A stretch of 64,000 bases of DNA from Cupriavidus sp. (GTDB taxonomy: Bacteria > Pseudomonadota > Gammaproteobacteria > Burkholderiales > Burkholderiaceae): the NCBI GenBank assembly GCA_031180665.1, contig JAPSLP010000001.1, positions 231,259-295,258 on the forward strand, given 5' to 3'. Shown here in pieces: positions 63,134 to 64,000 of the stretch. A program made the position numbers and the translations under genes. Positions within the stretch are counted from its first letter, which is position 1, and every line of letters begins with the position of its first letter. The notes under the pieces are model-generated. The model made no database searches. It had not been told where the DNA came from and saw only the letters and a program-made list of their open reading frames with translations.

Positions 63134-64000
63134 CAGGCCAGCTCCGGCACGCGGGCGGGGGCCGGGCCGACGGCGTGCGCCGCCTTGGCTGGCGTAGGTA
63201 CCGACGGATCCTTCGGGACGGCGGCAGGCTGTGCCGCCAGCGCGCCAGGGAAGCGGGCGAGCAGCTTCAGCCCTGGTTGCGGCTGATCGGGCCGTGCGGC
63301 GCTCAGCTCGAGTTCGCCCCCATGAGCCCACACCCGTTCACGCAGGCCGCCCAGTCCGCAGCCGGCCTCGAGCGCGGCGGCGAGATCGCCGATACCGCGG
63401 CCATCGTCCTCGACGCACCAGACGATATCGCCGGCTGCGTTGGCGACCACGCGGGCCTGCACGGTGTCCGCGCCGGCATGCCGTACCGCATTGGTCAGGG
63501 CCTCCTGCGTCATGCGGTAGAGCGCCAGCGCCAGTGCCGGCGGCACCGCAACGGCGCCGAGCTCGATGTCCAGGCGGAACTGCGTGCGCGAATCCGGCTG
63601 CGTGCGCCATCCTTGCAGCAGGTCCTGCAGCATGCGCGCCAGCGGGACCGGCCCGTTGCCCGGTTGTGTGCCATGCGGGCGCAGCCGATGCAGCAGCGAG
63701 CGGACATCCTGCTGGATGCGCGCGCCATGCCGGGACAGGCCGTCGGCGATGCCGCGCAACGCGGCGTCATGCGTGAGGCGGCGCGACAGGTAGGCCGCGT
63801 CGGCCCGCATCGCGGTCAAGGTCTGGCCGAGCTCGTCGTGCAGTTCGCGCGCGATGCGGGCCCGCTCGTGTTCCTGCGCATCGAGCAGCCGCAGGCTCAG
63901 CGCGCGGCGGGAAGCCTGCGCGTGCGCCAGCGCCGCGGCGAGCTGCTGCAACGCCTGGCGGATGGCATCGAGTTCGGCGATCCGGGTCGGTGGCAGCGCC
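63133..64000 (-). CDS. NarX/DegS-type sensor histidine kinase (5' part outside window)
   Basis: The C-terminal 289 codons are inside the window. The segment TRIAELDAIRQALQQLAAAL at the right edge looks like the end of a HAMP or linker helix. HisKA_3 motif RIARELHDELGQTLTAMRAD holds the phosphorylated His; HATPase motifs are DDGRGIGDL and GLGGLRERVWAHGG. A Pro/Ala-rich tail follows. It is coupled to the response regulator gene. The sensor domain is outside the window. Confidence 0.92.
   Translation of the reverse strand, partial: ALPPTRIAELDAIRQALQQLAAALAHAQASRRALSLRLLDAQEHERARIARELHDELGQTLTAMRADAAYLSRRLTHDAALRGIADGLSRHGARIQQDVRSLLHRLRPHGTQPGNGPVPLARMLQDLLQGWRTQPDSRTQFRLDIELGAVAVPPALALALYRMTQEALTNAVRHAGADTVQARVVANAAGDIVWCVEDDGRGIGDLAAALEAGCGLGGLRERVWAHGGELELSAARPDQPQPGLKLLARFPGALAAQPAAVPKDPSVPTPAKAAHAVGPAPARVPELA

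Overview
The window is a high-GC chromosomal segment from a betaproteobacterium, most likely of the order Burkholderiales. The evidence is the conserved housekeeping block ygfZ-mltG-tmk-holB-tatD, the lineage-restricted DUF3348-DUF802-OmpA-DUF2894 operon, a Gram-negative trimeric porin and many LysR regulators. No rRNA, tRNA, CRISPR array, prophage or intact insertion sequence was recognised. Two genes run off the ends: a TANGO2/NRDE protein on the left and a histidine kinase on the right.

Layout. 1-7.4 kb holds housekeeping genes (NRDE, DUF4936, ygfZ on the minus strand; mltG, tmk, holB, a GNAT acetyltransferase, tatD and an ankyrin protein on the plus strand). 7.4-14.6 kb holds egtB, azoR with a divergent LysR gene, a DoxX protein and a large FtsK translocase. 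14.8-21.6 kb holds a LysR / flavin monooxygenase / AhpD-like fusion cluster, a fused choline/betaine-type ABC importer subunit and a porin. 22-26 kb is a sulfur-metabolism locus: cysteine dioxygenase, a four-domain rhodanese protein, a possible Cys-rich small protein and a LysR regulator. 26-31 kb is a purine-type locus (NCS2 permease, amidohydrolase, TSUP exporter) with a perfect 20-bp palindrome ahead of it and a LacI regulator behind it. 31-37 kb holds accessory genes including a frameshifted MocR regulator. 37.4-42.0 kb is a four-gene operon encoding a MotA/TolQ-like membrane protein with a long repetitive tail and a MotB/OmpA-like partner.

From 42.1 kb to the right end is one large PQQ-dependent alcohol oxidation locus: an XoxJ-like binding protein, cytochrome c550, an AcoR-type sigma54 activator, two SoxH-like hydrolases, pqqABCDE with an alpha/beta hydrolase, a quinoprotein alcohol dehydrogenase with its cytochrome c, a SoxYZ-like carrier, an ABC system, a beta-propeller protein, a Bug-type binding protein, DUF779, an AcoD/ExaC aldehyde dehydrogenase and a two-component system. 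The dehydrogenase carries the Asp-x-Asp signature of lanthanide-dependent enzymes. Alcohol would be oxidised in the periplasm, electrons passed to the cytochromes, and the aldehyde oxidised in the cytoplasm.

The strongest new observation is a set of four sigma54-type -24/-12 elements with exact GG-N10-GC spacing. They lie ahead of the cytochrome c550 gene, the activator gene, the alcohol dehydrogenase gene and the aldehyde dehydrogenase operon, which suggests a self-contained sigma54 regulon run by the AcoR-like protein. The second is the DUF802/OmpA operon, whose architecture resembles the ZorAB proton-driven motor.
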